64,000 nucleotides of DNA from Podocnemis expansa (lineage: Eukaryota; Chordata; Testudines; Podocnemididae): positions 664,283 to 728,282 of the forward strand of contig ML682067.1 in the NCBI GenBank assembly GCA_007922195.1, in the 5' to 3' direction. Position numbers and translations under genes: made by a program. How positions within the stretch are numbered: position 1 is the first letter of the stretch; every line of letters starts with the position of its first letter. Shown piece by piece: positions 1 to 12,168 of the stretch. The notes below the pieces were generated by a model that made no database searches, was not told where the DNA came from, and saw only the letters and a list, made by a program, of their open reading frames with translations.

Positions 1-47
<47 letters not shown>
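1..47. repeat. (CTAT)n microsatellite
   Basis: About 11 perfect CTAT units open the window and probably continue to its left. No coding meaning is apparent. Confidence 0.97.
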
Positions 48-254
48 ATCATTTGTAATCCTGTGGCATGGAGCTGCTTGGGACCATTACTTCTGAATAT
101 CTGAGGAAATGAACAGCTCACTGTAAAGAGCACTGTTCTTGATAGTAAGAGTTTGCATGAGTTGGTCCTCTAGTGATTTAACAGACAGGCCACTACCTGG
201 TGACCACTTATGATTTCAGTTCCCTAGTAAAGCTCCAGGGGTACCTTTAAATTG

Positions 255-1463
255 GAGCCTTAGGCAGCCATCACAACTGGGATGTGTACAGCACCATCTC
301 CAGCAGGTCTGGATAAAAATAAAGGATCATGGCCAGGGTTATCAAAAGGCCTGGGAGGCCATGCTCTGCGGGGGGGGGGGGGGGGGGCAGCCACCATCAG
401 CTGCTCCTATTACAAGGAGCTGCACTCCTTCCTGGGGTGGGAGCACGACAGCCTGCCAGCCCATATCATGACCAGGAGGAGTGCTTGGTGGATGAAAATG
501 TGGTGCTGGACCAGGAGGAGACCAGTACCCAGCTGCAGGGGACCTCACTGGCCCTGGATACCACCACTCTCGAGCTAGTCTCTGTCCTGACGCCAGACTC
601 GGAAACAGAGGAGGAGGCTCCCCCCACCAAGGATGACCCAGGCGAGGAGACATTGCACCAGATCCCTGGTGCACCTGCCAGTGAGACCTCCCTCCCTGTG
701 GGCATGTCGGTGCTGGCATGTGGGACGGGGAGTGTGGAGGGACATGGCCTGGGGACAGGCAGGGTCCTGGGGGCAGGTGCAGAGGTCTTCCCATGGGGGA
801 AGAGGGGAAGGGGGCCATGTGGCAGGGGGACCTGGAGCTGAGTGGGGCAGTAGCATGTCTGAAGATGGATTGGGGGGACTATAGATGGGGAGCATCAAGG
901 CCAGTCAGGATGCACCTGACACCATTGGCACATGGCCTCAGGAGAGACCCCTGGGGTGGGCTTCCTGAGGCTCATCACCTTGATCACTGCACCAGACCTG
1001 TGCAGCAGAGCACAGTGGTGTGTACCAAGGGGTCCCTGTCCCAAAGGACAGGAATTGGGAATCAGGGGGATGGTCATGGGACAGCAGCTGCTGTCAGGCT
1101 ACCTAATGGGAGGAACTCTGGTCTTTGCTTCTCTCCTGCAGACCCTGTGCCTGTGACAAGCAACCCTCCCGGGGTGCAGCCAGCTGTGATGAGGAAAGGG
1201 GAGGGGGGCATCACTTGTGGGATAAGCTCTTCGAGAAGCAGCTCTGGATCATGGAGCAGGCCAAGGCAGACCTGAGGGCCTGGTGGGAGAGGGAGGACAC
1301 CCACCGGAGGATTGAGCAGGGGATGCTCCAGTGCATGCTCAATCTCCTGGAGTGGCAGACCTGCATCCTCAAGCGCCTTGTGGGTGGCCCAGACCCTTGG
1401 CAGGCTGAGGGTCCTCCTGCCCTGGACCCCAACAGTCCTTGTCGCCAGCAACCCAGGACATGA
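255..1463 (+). pseudogene. Myb/SANT-like accessory protein of Harbinger H1 (relic)
   Basis: Harbinger elements need a Myb/SANT-like DNA-binding partner that helps bring the transposase to the nucleus and element ends. Readable pieces: QQVWIKIK (about 300), matching QVHLKIK of the H3 copy; SYYKELHSFLG (about 405-440), matching the H3 stretch FYDELHAFLG; then an acidic low-complexity tail to about 700. Exon 2 starts after TCTCCTGCAG at 1141. Its C-terminal helix (about 1219-1463) is rich in charged residues (KQLWIMEQAK, ADLRAWWERED). An 18-G run at 370-387 and other indels break the frame, and the expected donor near 700 reads GTGGGCATGT, a weakened site. The N-terminal part of the SANT domain is absent. 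Certainly non-functional. Confidence 0.72.
370..387. repeat. poly(G) run of 18
   Basis: Uninterrupted G18 inside exon 1 of the H1 Myb relic, at a point where the coding frame changes. It is a likely slippage site and also a likely place for assembly error. Confidence 0.9.
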
Positions 1464-1687
1464 GATGGATGGCTGCAGGCCCAGGACCCGCCTGCCCAAG
1501 GCCAGTAGCACCTGCCCCCCACTCCGAAACTCCTCACTCCCTCCAAGCCCCCTGACTTTCCCCAAGCCCTCTCACTCCCCCCAAAGCCCCCACCCCTGCA
1601 GTTCCCCTCCTCACCCCTCTCAGCTCCCACCTCCCAGGTCCCCCATAAGTAAAAATCATGTACACAGTCGTCTTGTGTGTTTTGCAT

Positions 1688-1693
1688 TTTATT
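1688..1693 (-). terminator. AATAAA poly(A) signal of the H1 transposase relic
   Basis: TTTATT on + reads AATAAA on -, about 90 bp beyond the transposase stop at 1783-1785. Same relative place as in H2 and H3. Confidence 0.5.
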
Positions 1694-1782
1694 GTTTTGG
1701 GGATGGGGGGAGATGGATGAGTGGGGGTGGATGGCCACCATGGGCAGTTGGGGGTGGTGACAGTGCCTAGCAGGCTTAGTCC

Positions 1783-2800
1783 TCAGTGATGCTCACTGAG
1801 GAGGTGGGCCTTCAGCACACTCCAGAGCAGCACCGCTCACCGCAAGGCTTGCTGTGTCCATAGCATGGTGTTGTTGAGTTGCTGGAACTTGGCAGCGAGC
1901 CATTCAGTCTCGGCCTCCGAGACGTGGGGGAACCTTTCCAAACCCCACAGCCTCCACAGGTTGTGAATGACACAGCATGAGCTGATGACCTCCAGGATGA
2001 TTGTCTTGCTAAGCTGCAGGCGGGTCAGGATGGCCCTCTAGCGTGCCTTCAGGCAGCTGTACAGCATCTGATTAAAGAGGTCACTGTTGGCATCCAGGTT
2101 GGCCATGTAGGGCTTCATGAGCCAAGGCAGCAGGGGGTAGGTCATGTCCCCCAGGATGAGGATGACTATCTGCATTTCCCTGAGAGTGATGTTATGCTCA
2201 GGGAAGAAGATGCCCACCTGCATGTGCTGGTACAGCTGGAGTTCTGCAGAATGTGAGTGTTGTGCGCCTTCCCTGGCCAGCCCACACAGATGTTAGTGAA
2301 CAGCCCCTGGTGATTGATGAGGGCTTGCAGGACCACAGAGTGGTACCACCTCCTGTTAGTGTAGGCTGCTGCCCGGTGGTCTGGGGTTCGGATGGGGATG
2401 TAGGTGCCATCCATGATGCCCCTGCAACTGGGCATCCTGAGTCCAGCAAAAACATCCAGGATGTCCTGCAGGCTGCCCAGGGCCATGATGCGCCTAGCAG
2501 GACTCTGTTGATGGCCCTACAGACCTGCCTCAGGACAGCCTCAGTGTTGGACTTGCCACTCCCAAACTGGTGAGCTACAGAGTGGTGGGAGTCTGGGATT
2601 GCCAGCTTCCAGAGGGCAATGGCCACTTGCTTGTCCATGGGCAGAACAGATCACAGTCAGATGTCAGTGCGCTGTAGAACTGGGGTGAGCTCAGTGACCA
2701 GCTAGAGGAAGGTGCTTTTCCTCATGTGGAAGTTCTGCAGTCACTGGTTGTCATTCCAGGTCGTGAGGATGCTCCGGTCCCGCCAGTCACTGCTGGTTCC
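1783..2800 (-). pseudogene. HARBI1-like DDE transposase of Harbinger H1 (relic)
   Basis: Cut-and-paste nuclease of the PIF/Harbinger superfamily. The copy has the helical N-terminal block (MDKQVAIALWKLAIPDSH, about 2590-2638), the first catalytic Asp in RGIMDGTYIPIRTPDHR (about 2400) and the second Asp in GDMTYPLLPWLMKPYM (about 2120). At the third catalytic site the normal run with VVE.AFG is missing: LFNQMLYSC passes straight into LKARYRAIL (about 2030-2090), so the catalytic Glu is deleted. Several stops and frameshifts split it into at least three frames. It was inactive long ago; the call rests on alignment by eye with the H2, H3 and H4 copies. Confidence 0.85.
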
Positions 2801-3378
2801 TGTGCCCAGATGTGCCGGCGCACGGAGGGCACCTACAGCAGAGCCAGAACTGCAGCGGGGCAAGCAGGACTTTGCTCCAGGCACACTGGAGCAGCTCCAC
2901 TGACCTGCTCCATTAAAGGGCGAGTTTCCCACTGATTGCTCCAGGTGCCGGCTATTGTAAGGGGCACGTTCCAATCGGAATGCGCCCTGGGCACCGGCTT
3001 CTTTAGTTATGGCTCTGACCCAGAGTGCTCCAGCTCCCAGGTTTGGCAGGAGAAGTTTGGCCAATAGATGGCAGGTGTGGAGCACTGTCTTGGCACATTG
3101 CTAGAACACACTGAGGTCCATGACCTCCTCAGGCTCCATCTGCCAGCCACAGTGGGGAGGGTGTTGTGGTCACTTCCTGTTTATAGTAGTGGCCGGGGGG
3201 TACTTCTCTGGTACACTGTGGGACAGCTACCCACAATGCACCACTCCTATGTTGACCTAGCACTTACCAATGTGGACTTAGGCAGTCCACAGTAGTTTTC
3301 AGTGTGGATGCTCTAAGTCAATTTCACAAGGTCAACTTTAAATCAACTTAACAGAGCCTTCAGTGTAGGGATACTCAA

Positions 3379-5555
3379 GCAGATTAAATGCAACAAGTGT
3401 ATAAATGCAATATTATGCTTGCAATTTTATACAAAAGTCAGGAAATTCAAAGTCCTATTACCTACAACTCTTGCAATTCTGCCGTATTAAAATCAAACAT
3501 TAAGGCATTATTATTAACAGTAACACTCAAAATATGACATATTTGAGACGAGTGAGTTGTAGTTGCTGTGGGAACCATAACTCTGAAGACTGAACAGTAC
3601 GGAGTTATATCTTAAGTATACTTTGAACTGCACTGAAAGTGATAAGGGCTATTAATACCATGGTTATATGACATTATAGTTGTAATATTAGTTTTGATTA
3701 TACTCATCAGTTTCTAATTTTTGAAGAGAAAAATATAGAAAAATCTCTCTCAAATTGTGTCAGGAAATGAAGCAGTTTTCACATGTGTTCACCTGTTTTT
3801 GAGAAACACTGATTTGAGAGAAACACTGATTACCAGGAAGAAGTGTCAATGTGAAATATGCAGGCAGTCTTGAGCTTTGACCCAGAAAAGGGGAAAGCAG
3901 ACTTTTTACCATGGACGTATCTGGATGAATAAGTGAAATATTCAGGAATCTAAAATTCTTACTAGGAAAATTGGTGATTGCTATCACAATTTCATCTTAG
4001 TAGCAGCTCACCTATAGATCTACTTGTACACCACATCCTAAGATGCTATTAACAAAGCAATTTAGAGATTTCAAAATACAATGTTGATCCAATGTTCCAC
4101 TGCCTTAGGGGAATCCACATTCAAGATTTCAGCTCTGTTGGAGGTTAGGACAGTTAATAGCTCACTGAAAGCATAACACTGACTGCATAACACCTGCCTG
4201 TATTCTTTATGCCCTACTTCCTGCATCCACTCTTAAGCAGTGCTCTTCAGACCTCAGGAGCCAACTTAGTAATCAACATTAACCAAAGGAGCCAAAGTAG
4301 TGATAATTATTTCATTTACTATATAAATTATCAGAGCAAAATAATTGACTAAATATTCTACAATTAATAATATAGTAAAAGCATCCTGATTGGTTAATGA
4401 CTTAGATTGGTTCATAATTAAATCACACCATGTTTTAATATTATGTGCTGCAAAGAGCTAGAGCAGACACATTAGAGAATCAACTGTGGCTCCTGGGCCT
4501 GTTTAAGTATCACTAATCTACAGAAGTGGGCTGTACCTATGAAAGATCTGGCAGGATCCACTGCCGGTCATTGGGTTTGGAATCTTCTGCACTCCCCTCT
4601 CCCACCAATCCAATCCATCAATGTATACTCTTTGCATGGTTCTGCTAAGTCAGGGCCTGCCACACACAGAAGAAAGCTTTTAATCTATGTATCGGCTAAG
4701 GAGAGATTTTTTTTACCTCATTTATCATTTAGCTTAATCACTGCAGTACACTGGAAATCAGTGGTAAAAACTAAGGAGAGCATTTCATACTAAAGCAGGT
4801 ATTTGCACATATTAGCCCTAAAGCATAAACCCTTTAATCTTTCACTTGTTTCTCGTAACATCTCTTGCCTCATGTCTGCTCATTATTGAAAGCATTTAGG
4901 TTTATACAAGAGTTTGGACTTCTTCCCAGCCACTTTCTCTTTCTGCTTAGTACTGTGGTGAAGTCATAATGCTGACTATACATCATCACATTGTTTCCTC
5001 CTACCTAGATATCTAATTGCTTCATCAGCATGTCCTTTCAAAGATCCTCCTCACCCCCTGCTCTCTAGCTTCTGTAGGGTTGACACCTGGCTAGTTTTTA
5101 ACCTGCTTGCCTTGTCCATTTCCATTTTCCCCACCCCTCACCCACTCATAAGCTGTGTGTGTATATGGTGTGACTAGGATTGCTGCTGGCCTACCACCTG
5201 GGTACCGCTCCATCTACTTGGCCCTCAGCACACCAGAACCAAGAGTGGCTGGCCTGTTCCTTTTGGTGCCAGCAAGCAGGAGGTGGGATGGATGGATCTG
5301 AGGCTTGCCAGCAGGGAGAGGTAAAGCGAAGGAGATGGGAGTGTGGGAGGCAAGGGCTCCCGGATGGACATAATGTATGTATGTGGTCCTTCAAGGGCTG
5401 AGGCTCTTGGGATGGCTGAGTGTAGGGGATTTTTGGCCTGAGGAGTCAGGTGGCTGTTGGTGGAGATACCTAAAACGGGAAGAAGAGGGTCAAGCAGTTT
5501 GAGGGGGGAGGACATGGGCCATTATTTTCTGAATCTCTGAGCTGACAATCTATCT
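3379..5555. other. AT-rich non-coding, nothing recognised
   Basis: Only short chance reading frames. I see no repeat family, RNA gene or exon I can support. Confidence 0.6.
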
Positions 5556-5559
5556 GTGA

Positions 5560-5774
5560 GGACCATTGTCTCTTTTTGTTCTCCCTCTATACCTTATGTC
5601 TGGGTAATCTCATCTGCAAACACAAATTCACTTACCATTTTTATGCTGATGATCCACAAATCTACCTCTCTACTCAAGTTGTCTTCTTCCAGCGAAATTA
5701 AAATTTTGGCCTGGCTCTCTGACATCTCCTTATGGATTTCTAGCTGCCTGCTAAAGCTCAACTGGGCTAAAGCT

Positions 5775-5775
<1 letters not shown>
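5560..5775 (+). pseudogene. L2-clade LINE reverse-transcriptase fragment
   Basis: A reading around 5630-5690 gives [13 protein letters not shown], with the catalytic YADD box at 5642-5653. After a frameshift the next part reads ILAWLSDISLWISSCLLKLN (about 5700-5765), which fits the conserved block after the YADD box in L2-like elements (ACLSDI..WM....LQLN). One earlier frame change precedes the box. It is a short, old, non-functional remnant of the palm domain. CR1 is less likely, because CR1 copies in this window carry FADD followed by TKLL. Confidence 0.6.

Positions 5776-5776
<1 letters not shown>

Positions 5777-5825
<49 letters not shown>
5777..5825. repeat. (GT)n microsatellite
   Basis: About 24 perfect GT units directly after the L2 fragment. 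The open frame through it is a trivial product of the repeat. Confidence 0.97.
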
Positions 5826-5828
<3 letters not shown>

Positions 5829-7858
5829 GGACTTGGCTCCTACTTCAGGAGCTCTCTCATCCCTCTGGTCAGCAATTAATTAATTCTGTCCAACCTCAAC
5901 TCTCCCCCTCCAGTTCCCACCTCAGTTCTGTTCCTGAATCCCACCTTAGCTTCTGCTGTAGCCCTAGGGGTTCCTCAGTCCCCTCCGCAGCCCTGCCCGG
6001 CAACTGTAGAAAGGAACAGAGAGGGTATACCCCATTCCTCACAGGAGGGAGTTTGAGAACCACTGAAGCTAAGCTTTTTCTGTTCCCTCTCCTCATTCAA
6101 GACTGGTGCTGACTCCAGAGGGATGGGGGAGAGAGAGGCAGGCTGTTGGGGAAGGCAGCCAACCAGAGGGGTCTTTTTCCCAAGCAGAGCCAGAATTTAT
6201 GAGAGGGCTGAAACTTCTTGTGTCATGGGGAGACGAGCTCCAGCACCAGCTGAAATCCTATGACAAGTGGAAAAATCGAGAGAATTGGCAGCACTGAAAA
6301 ATGTTGAGTCCCATCTTTGATTGTGCCACAATGCCAGCCTCCCTTGCCCCCTGATTAAATTTTCATATAAACAACTTCATGTTTCTCCCTTGCTGTCCTT
6401 CATGGTTGGAAGGAGCTCACCATCAACATCTGCAGATCTGTAGCTTTGCCTTCACTGTATTCATTATGCACCTTCAAATTCCTCCTTTCTGGACATGCCA
6501 AAAAACTTGACAACATTTACACTGCTGGTGTGCAGAGACCACTGCCTATCATGCTGATTAACATGGTCTCGTTGTTTCCTTGTACTCCTGCATCAGTCTC
6601 TATTCATGTTATCTTATGTTAGGCTGAAAACTCTTTAGGGGCAGGGACTTTTCTTTTTTATGATTTATGAGATCTGAAGAGAAACCAGAGTATCACATAA
6701 ATCGTAAAAACAAAAAAAGTTTTATGCACTTGCACGATACCTAACACATGACTATGGTTCCTAGGCACAACAGTAATACACAATTAATAAAGTTTCCATG
6801 GGAACAGATTGTGAAGTCACCAGCACAAGATTATGACTTCTTTTCAGGGTCAAACAAAAGTTAAGGTTGGGTTCTGAGGGAGGAGGCTCTTATTCAAACA
6901 CATCAGATATGAAGAGAATATACAAAGCGATTAGCCAAACACACTGGGCCAAGTTCTGCTGTCACCAAAGAGGTCAACTGGGGTGTTGGAACTGATAGTA
7001 AACTCTAGCTCACTCTTCTTAATATGTTTTGTACAATTTTACATTTGCAAGGGATCTCTTTTAACCCATGGGATCTCTTGTATCATCAGTACAGAATGGA
7101 TTTATGCTACCTAGTCTTTTGAATGTTAGTGGGAATTGTACATTAAAATCTCTTGCACATCTTTGGTCATATAAACCCTCAAAGAGAGGACAAAAAAGAG
7201 CATTCTGGTTCTGAAACTGCATGGTTTTGATACTGTCAAGTAACTCTGGACCATCTATTGTTTATCTACCAAGAACTTGCCTAAAATTCTGTATTCTACT
7301 GTACAATCAAGTTAAGGTTACTTCTGCAGGATTTTCCTGATAAATTATTCCTAGCCATGCAGAAAGCCTTGTGACTGAAACTAGCTTGCTAAGAACACTT
7401 TTGTTACACTTGAAGTCCACATGTTAACCCAGCAATGCCATTTCTGTTCCTTGATTAAAAAGACATTTCGATTTGGTGTTCTATAATCAGTCAAGTCTCC
7501 CTTCTGCAGCCCAGAATGCTAATTCCATCACAAAACTTGCCTTTTAAAATTAAAAAAGGATCTTAGATATGAAAACCAATGATTGCTATCCTCATGGTTC
7601 CCGATTCTTGGGGAGAAAAACTGAGTGGTGGGGGGAGAGATCAGGTGGCAGTTTATAGCAGAGTGCAAGAACTTGAGAAGGGGAAATCTGAGGGAGAATT
7701 CAAAGAGAGGAAATTGCAGGACAAGCTAAACTCTCTAGATACAAATATGACCTCCATCACCATAGTTCCTGAGCCCATATGGGAGGGAGAACCTGTTTTG
7801 GCAACCATATTAGGAAGGTTTGATGTTTTGGTGCATTTAGGCTCTTTCCTCTTATCAG
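5826..7858. other. AT-rich non-coding, nothing firmly recognised
   Basis: No coding homology or complete repeat is visible. Confidence 0.55.
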
Positions 7859-8386
7859 TTTCCAAAGGGATAGCTGTGTTAGTCTAGTCCAGCAAAAAAA
7901 ACCCCAGGAGTCATGTGGCACTGAAAGACTAACAGATTTATTTTTCGCATGAGCTTTCATGGGAGAAAGTCCCACTTTATCAGATGCTTCGAAGATGGGT
8001 AAACTTACAGAATGGACTGAAAATAAATGCAAGGGGGTGTAAAACAAAGGATCAGGTCATACAGTAATAGCAAATCAGAGCAGTTGTTACTTTTTGTAAT
8101 GGGAAAAGAAGCCATAGTCTCGATTCAATCCTGCTTTCACAGAATTTAATTTGCATATTAATTCGAGTTCAGCTGTTTCTCTTTGAAGTCTTGATGTCCC
8201 AGTCACATCTCTGACAACGGTTGTTAACAAATCATTTATTGAGTGATTAGAAAGATGGAATTCTGTAAGTTCCATTCTGTAAGTTCACCTATCTTCGAAC
8301 CATCTGACTAATTGGGATTTTCTCCCACAAAAGCTCATGAGAAAAATAAATCTGTTAGTCTTTAAGTGCCACATGACTCCTTGTTT
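7859..8386. mobile_element. Penelope-like element relic with inverted tails
   Basis: The left arm starts TTCCAAAGG(G) and runs through the shared PLE terminal sequence (GTTAGTCTAG, GTGGCACT, CCCACTT.ATCAGATGCTTCGAAGATGG). The right arm from about 8262 is the same sequence inverted (CATCTGAC..., TCTCCCACAAAAGCTCATG, GTTAGTCTTTAAGTGCCACA). Between them lies only the antisense end of the endonuclease region. The RT is absent. CTCTTAT before and CTCTTAA after may be a diverged TSD. Confidence 0.75.
8090..8275 (-). pseudogene. PLE GIY-YIG endonuclease, C-terminal piece
   Basis: The minus-strand reading FHLSNHSINDLLTTVVRDV...LQRETAELELICKLN...GLNRDYGFF matches the C-terminal end of the PLE ORF found at 20740-20970 (LPNHSVDDLL, LQRETAELELICK, GLNRDNGFF) and, more diverged, on the minus strand at 13210-13420. 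In complete PLEs this follows the GIY-YIG nuclease core. The core motif itself is not present here. Confidence 0.65.
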
Positions 8387-8926
8387 TTTTCTTTACTCTT
8401 AATCAATGCTATATTCTTTTTTAAAATCTGCATTTGAATTCTGTCAGTCACTGTTGAGCTAGCAGGGCAAACTACACTTACCAACCCCCACTTCTCTCTT
8501 CCTTTGCTCCTGCCCCCATGCAATACTGCTCTTTCGACATTCACTGGAGTATAATTATGAAAAACTGCTTTACCAGAACAAGGTGGTGCCTCTGTTGGCT
8601 GCCAAGCACTGTGTACATCATTCAATGATCTTCTTCCATTCAGAGAACTGTGAAAATGTCAGGACAAAGAAGAGCTTACACTCTAAGGCTTAAATGAGTA
8701 ATAAACTTGTAGCAGGTGCTAGTCTAACTTCAGCCCAAAGAAGCTCTCATTAGCCTATTACTACAGAATCAAAAGAAAAACAGTTTAATCAGTGGCGCTG
8801 GTTTGAATAATGAGCACAGCATAAAGGAAAAATTATATCTGATTAAGTGCTAGTGTAAATACCCTCTCTCCAAAATGGATCTGGGTAAGCTCCCTAAAAA
8901 TTGGTCTGACTCGCTAGTTATCTAGT

Positions 8927-9000
8927 TCCAAAGGGGTAGCCGTTTTAATTTAGTCCGGCAAAACAAACAAGGAGTCTGGTGGCACTTCTAAAAACAAAAG
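8927..9000 (+). repeat. PLE terminal fragment
   Basis: About 75 bp of the PLE end (GTTCCAAAGGGGTAGCCG, AAACAAACAAGGAGTC, GTGGCACTT), with no second arm. Truncated remnant. Confidence 0.7.
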
Positions 9001-10334
9001 CAATAAAGCTATAAAGCTATATTTGTGTTAAGCCAAGCCAGCATATTGATTGATCTGAAGAGGTCTGGGGAAGAACTATTAAGGACCAAAAGTGACAGTA
9101 CCATCAAGCCGACATAGAACCAACATGTCCTGCTTACTGCTCTTTTATCTCCTTTGGGTTTTGTTGTCCTCCTCACTCTCAAAACAGTGCTGAATGCATT
9201 ATGAGATAATATCAGATACAATACATGTTGGGTATTGAACATCCACCCCAAAGTTTTTTGAGCTACCTGACAAATAGGTTTTTCTGATTATTTCATAGCA
9301 GCATAAGGTACCCAGGCAAGCTGAATCTTTCAATACTTCTCTCCTTATTGATCACACTCACCATATATTTTGTCAGGAGGTCTGTCTATGATTTAATGGC
9401 AAAGTCCAGACAGAGGCTTTTGGTAACCACAAAAAATGCCTCTGATGTCTATTTCAGTAATAAGGAAAGTAAAGATACTCACTGCCTAAAGTCCTGTTAT
9501 TCATATAATCAATATGTTGAAAAATGGTTCACCATTCATCAGCACAGAACCCTTTATTCACAAATTAGAAATTGCAGATCACTCTACTTATGGGAGATAG
9601 TGGGGGCGATGGGGGGAATAAAATACAAGGTTGAACTGAGAAGTCATTTGGACGAGTATCTAAAACAGGGACTTGCCAATCAGGACTCGTGTACTGTAGT
9701 CTTAGCTCTGCCAATGGCATTCTCTAAGACTGAGAGAAGAATCACTTTTTTGTGCCTCAGTGTATCCATATCTAAAACAAGTGTAATTAAAGCAGTAATT
9801 GTGAAATGGCCTTCAACTTCTTGTCAAATGCTGTGACTGTTAGGGTTATTTAATTCAATCTAAGATTTCTGTCATCCTCTTCTCTGGTTAGTCAGCCTGC
9901 TCACCATCCTCCCAACCCCAGATCAGAGTGAAAATGCTGTGTAACTAGCAGAACGCCAGCTCACTGTAACAACCTGCCCTCAAGTTTCCTTTATCTGGGA
10001 CACCGTGAAGATATAGGCATGGATGAGAGAGCTGGGAAGCTCAGAAGAGAGGTTTGCAGTAGGCAGGGAAAAGAGTGCTCTCAGATACCATGATGAGTAC
10101 AGTACAAATGCCTAAACAGCTAGACAGAGTGGTATGGCAGACAAGTTTTGTGATTCTAAGTGGAAAAAAATCAGGCGTCACACATTTTGATAAACTTGGT
10201 GACTACTCAAAATGTGTAGTGAATCATCCACGATTTTTCTCAAAGCTTCTTTTAAAGGTGTATTAAGACTTTAACTGAGAACTGCTTTGAGAGAAAAGGT
10301 AGTATGTAAGTACAAAGTATTATGTAATGCCCCC
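9001..10334. other. Non-coding; possible MIR-like relic about 9678-9800
   Basis: The stretch with TAGCTCTGCCA, GTGCCTCAGTGTATCCATATCT and TAAAAC resembles the 3' half of a MIR-type tRNA-derived SINE (CTCTGCCA...GCCTCAGTTTCC.CATCTGTAAAA). A 162-codon open frame covering 9348-9836 has no recognisable domain, and I treat it as chance. Confidence 0.45.
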
Positions 10335-10380
10335 TCAAACAAACAAACAAACAAACAAACAAACAAACAAACAAAAAAAC
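10335..10380. repeat. (CAAA)n microsatellite
   Basis: About 10 CAAA units followed by A-rich sequence. Simple repeat. Confidence 0.95.
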
Positions 10381-12139
10381 CTGAAAAACAAAGAACCCAC
10401 ACCCAAAACCAACTAAACAAAAAACCCACAAAAAACCTAATCAACCAACCAATCAAACCCAAAATTGAAATGGGTAAGGAACTTTGAAGATTCTTCTTCC
10501 TTTGTCTGTTCTCAATTCAATTCTGTAAGTTTCTAGCAAAGTTTTATTCTCTGTAGATGGTGCAATATCTTGGTTGTGTTTCCTGAAGGCTTTCATGACC
10601 TCCACCCATGATTGCATTGAAACCACAATGACCTCTGTAGATTCTTCATAGAAGATGATCACAAAAATAGAAATTTAACTATTTTCCCCATAGACTTCGA
10701 AAGAAAGGATCACATTTTCTGAAGTTACTGAGAGACAGAAATCTGCTTTGGATCCACGTCTTTTCTATTATATAATGGATCTTTAGAATTTTTTTAGCCT
10801 TGCTTAAGAATAGGAATGCACTAACTTCCACAACCATTTTAGTGCAAATCTTACACCTGCAAAAAAAGGAACCTTTACAGTGTTTGCTAATCACTTATTC
10901 AAGATATATCCATTTTATTTATGAAGTTAAGAGACAAAGGGGCAACTGCTGTTGACTGGAATCATAAATACTATACAATAGAAGCCCTAGGCAGTGAAAT
11001 ACCACAGGTTTGCATTATTAGAACTACAGTCCAATCTCTCAGGAGACTGGAAGTGAAAGTCATCAAAAGGTTATGTTTATTAAATGTGAGCAGTATTATG
11101 TAAAAAGGAAGCAATTTCTCATTATGTGAAATTTCTGTTGCTGCTCTCAAGCCCTCATTTTGTACCACCCCCTATTGACTTTCAACAGCTCAGTCTTTCC
11201 CCTCTGCTCTTAGAATATATTCTGTATTCAGTTTTGTTTTCATTAAATGCAAATAACCTATGATAATAGAATGCCATGTTGAGACTTTAACACAGTCATC
11301 AGGAGCTGACATTAGTTTGTAAGTTTTCTTCCTTCTGTATCGGTAGTAGCTTGTATTACTGTATATAGTGTGAGCCTTAATGCTGGTAAATTACACACCA
11401 ATGCCACACAGCAATTTCCTGAAAGCTGAGTTTTATAAATCCTCGAGTACTATTTGTTTCTATTATGGGTTATGAAATCAGTTCAGATGTCTATTACAGA
11501 CGGAGTTGGGGGAAGTAGGATGTGGGAGGTAAGGAGGACGGGATTGTTCCCTCAACATCCATGCAGGGGTGGCCTACCTAAATCTGAAACTAAGACCTGA
11601 TTTTAGTTAGACCTTCTGTTTCCATTTCTGCTCTCATTGCTGGTCTGTATTTGAGTTACAGACCTAAGGTGATGTATGAGTTTTCCAATTTGTGATTCTT
11701 TTGTCTTCCTGGGCATATAGATACTACTCTTGTGGCAAGAGGTGGTCTAGTACACCCTTAGCAGCTAATGCAGTCCATGCCTTTAGAGCTTAGTTGAGTT
11801 GCCTCAATATTATATAAAGTGTTTTTACATCTTTGAAGGGCTTTACAAATAGCTACAAATATCTGAAGTCTCTCTACAAATCCAGGTTGGAAAACTGAGG
11901 CAGAGAAGTTAAGTTACCAGTTCATAGTCACAGAGGAAATTGAAGCTGGAGATGAAAACTAAGACATTCTGGCTCCCATTTCTATGCTCAGACCACACTT
12001 TGCTTTGCAGATCATTCTTGAAACTTACAGAATATTCCTGGTCCAGCATGGGGAAACAGTTATGGAATTTTGTTTAAACTATTGTACTTAGTTTTCTCTT
12101 CTCAGTTTTTCACTTGTTCATGAGCACTAACAGAGTTAA
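10381..12139. other. Non-coding; possible MIR-like relic about 11880-12000
   Basis: AAAACTGAGGCAGAGAAGTTAAG, GTCACAGAGGAAATTGAAGC and GGCTCCCATTTC resemble an antisense MIR core (GGAAACTGAGGCACAGAGAG...GTCACACAG). Nothing else recognised. Confidence 0.4.
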
Positions 12140-12168
12140 CTAACCAACCAACCAACCAACCAACCCAC
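12140..12168. repeat. (AACC)n microsatellite
   Basis: About 6 units of AACC. Confidence 0.9.

Larger units (their letters stand above)
255..3378. mobile_element. PIF/Harbinger element H1, decayed autonomous copy
   Basis: Myb-like relic on + (255-1463) and HARBI1-like transposase relic on - (1783-2800), convergent as in H2 and H3. The right edge near 3378 resembles a degraded Harbinger end: the reverse complement of its last bases is close to the GGCTATGTCTACACT type of terminus. No left terminal inverted repeat (TIR) is recognisable and the first part of the Myb domain is missing, so the left side looks truncated or too diverged; 255 is only where homology becomes readable. Unlike H2 and H3, the Myb intron here (about 440 bp) has no embedded MITE, so H1 belongs to another lineage. 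Confidence 0.72.

Noticed and set aside
5777..5879. Frame with poly(Cys-Val)
   Set aside because: Product of the GT microsatellite.
9348..9836. 162-codon open frame on +
   Set aside because: No domain, no codon pattern and no splice context; its second half overlaps a MIR-like relic. Treated as chance.
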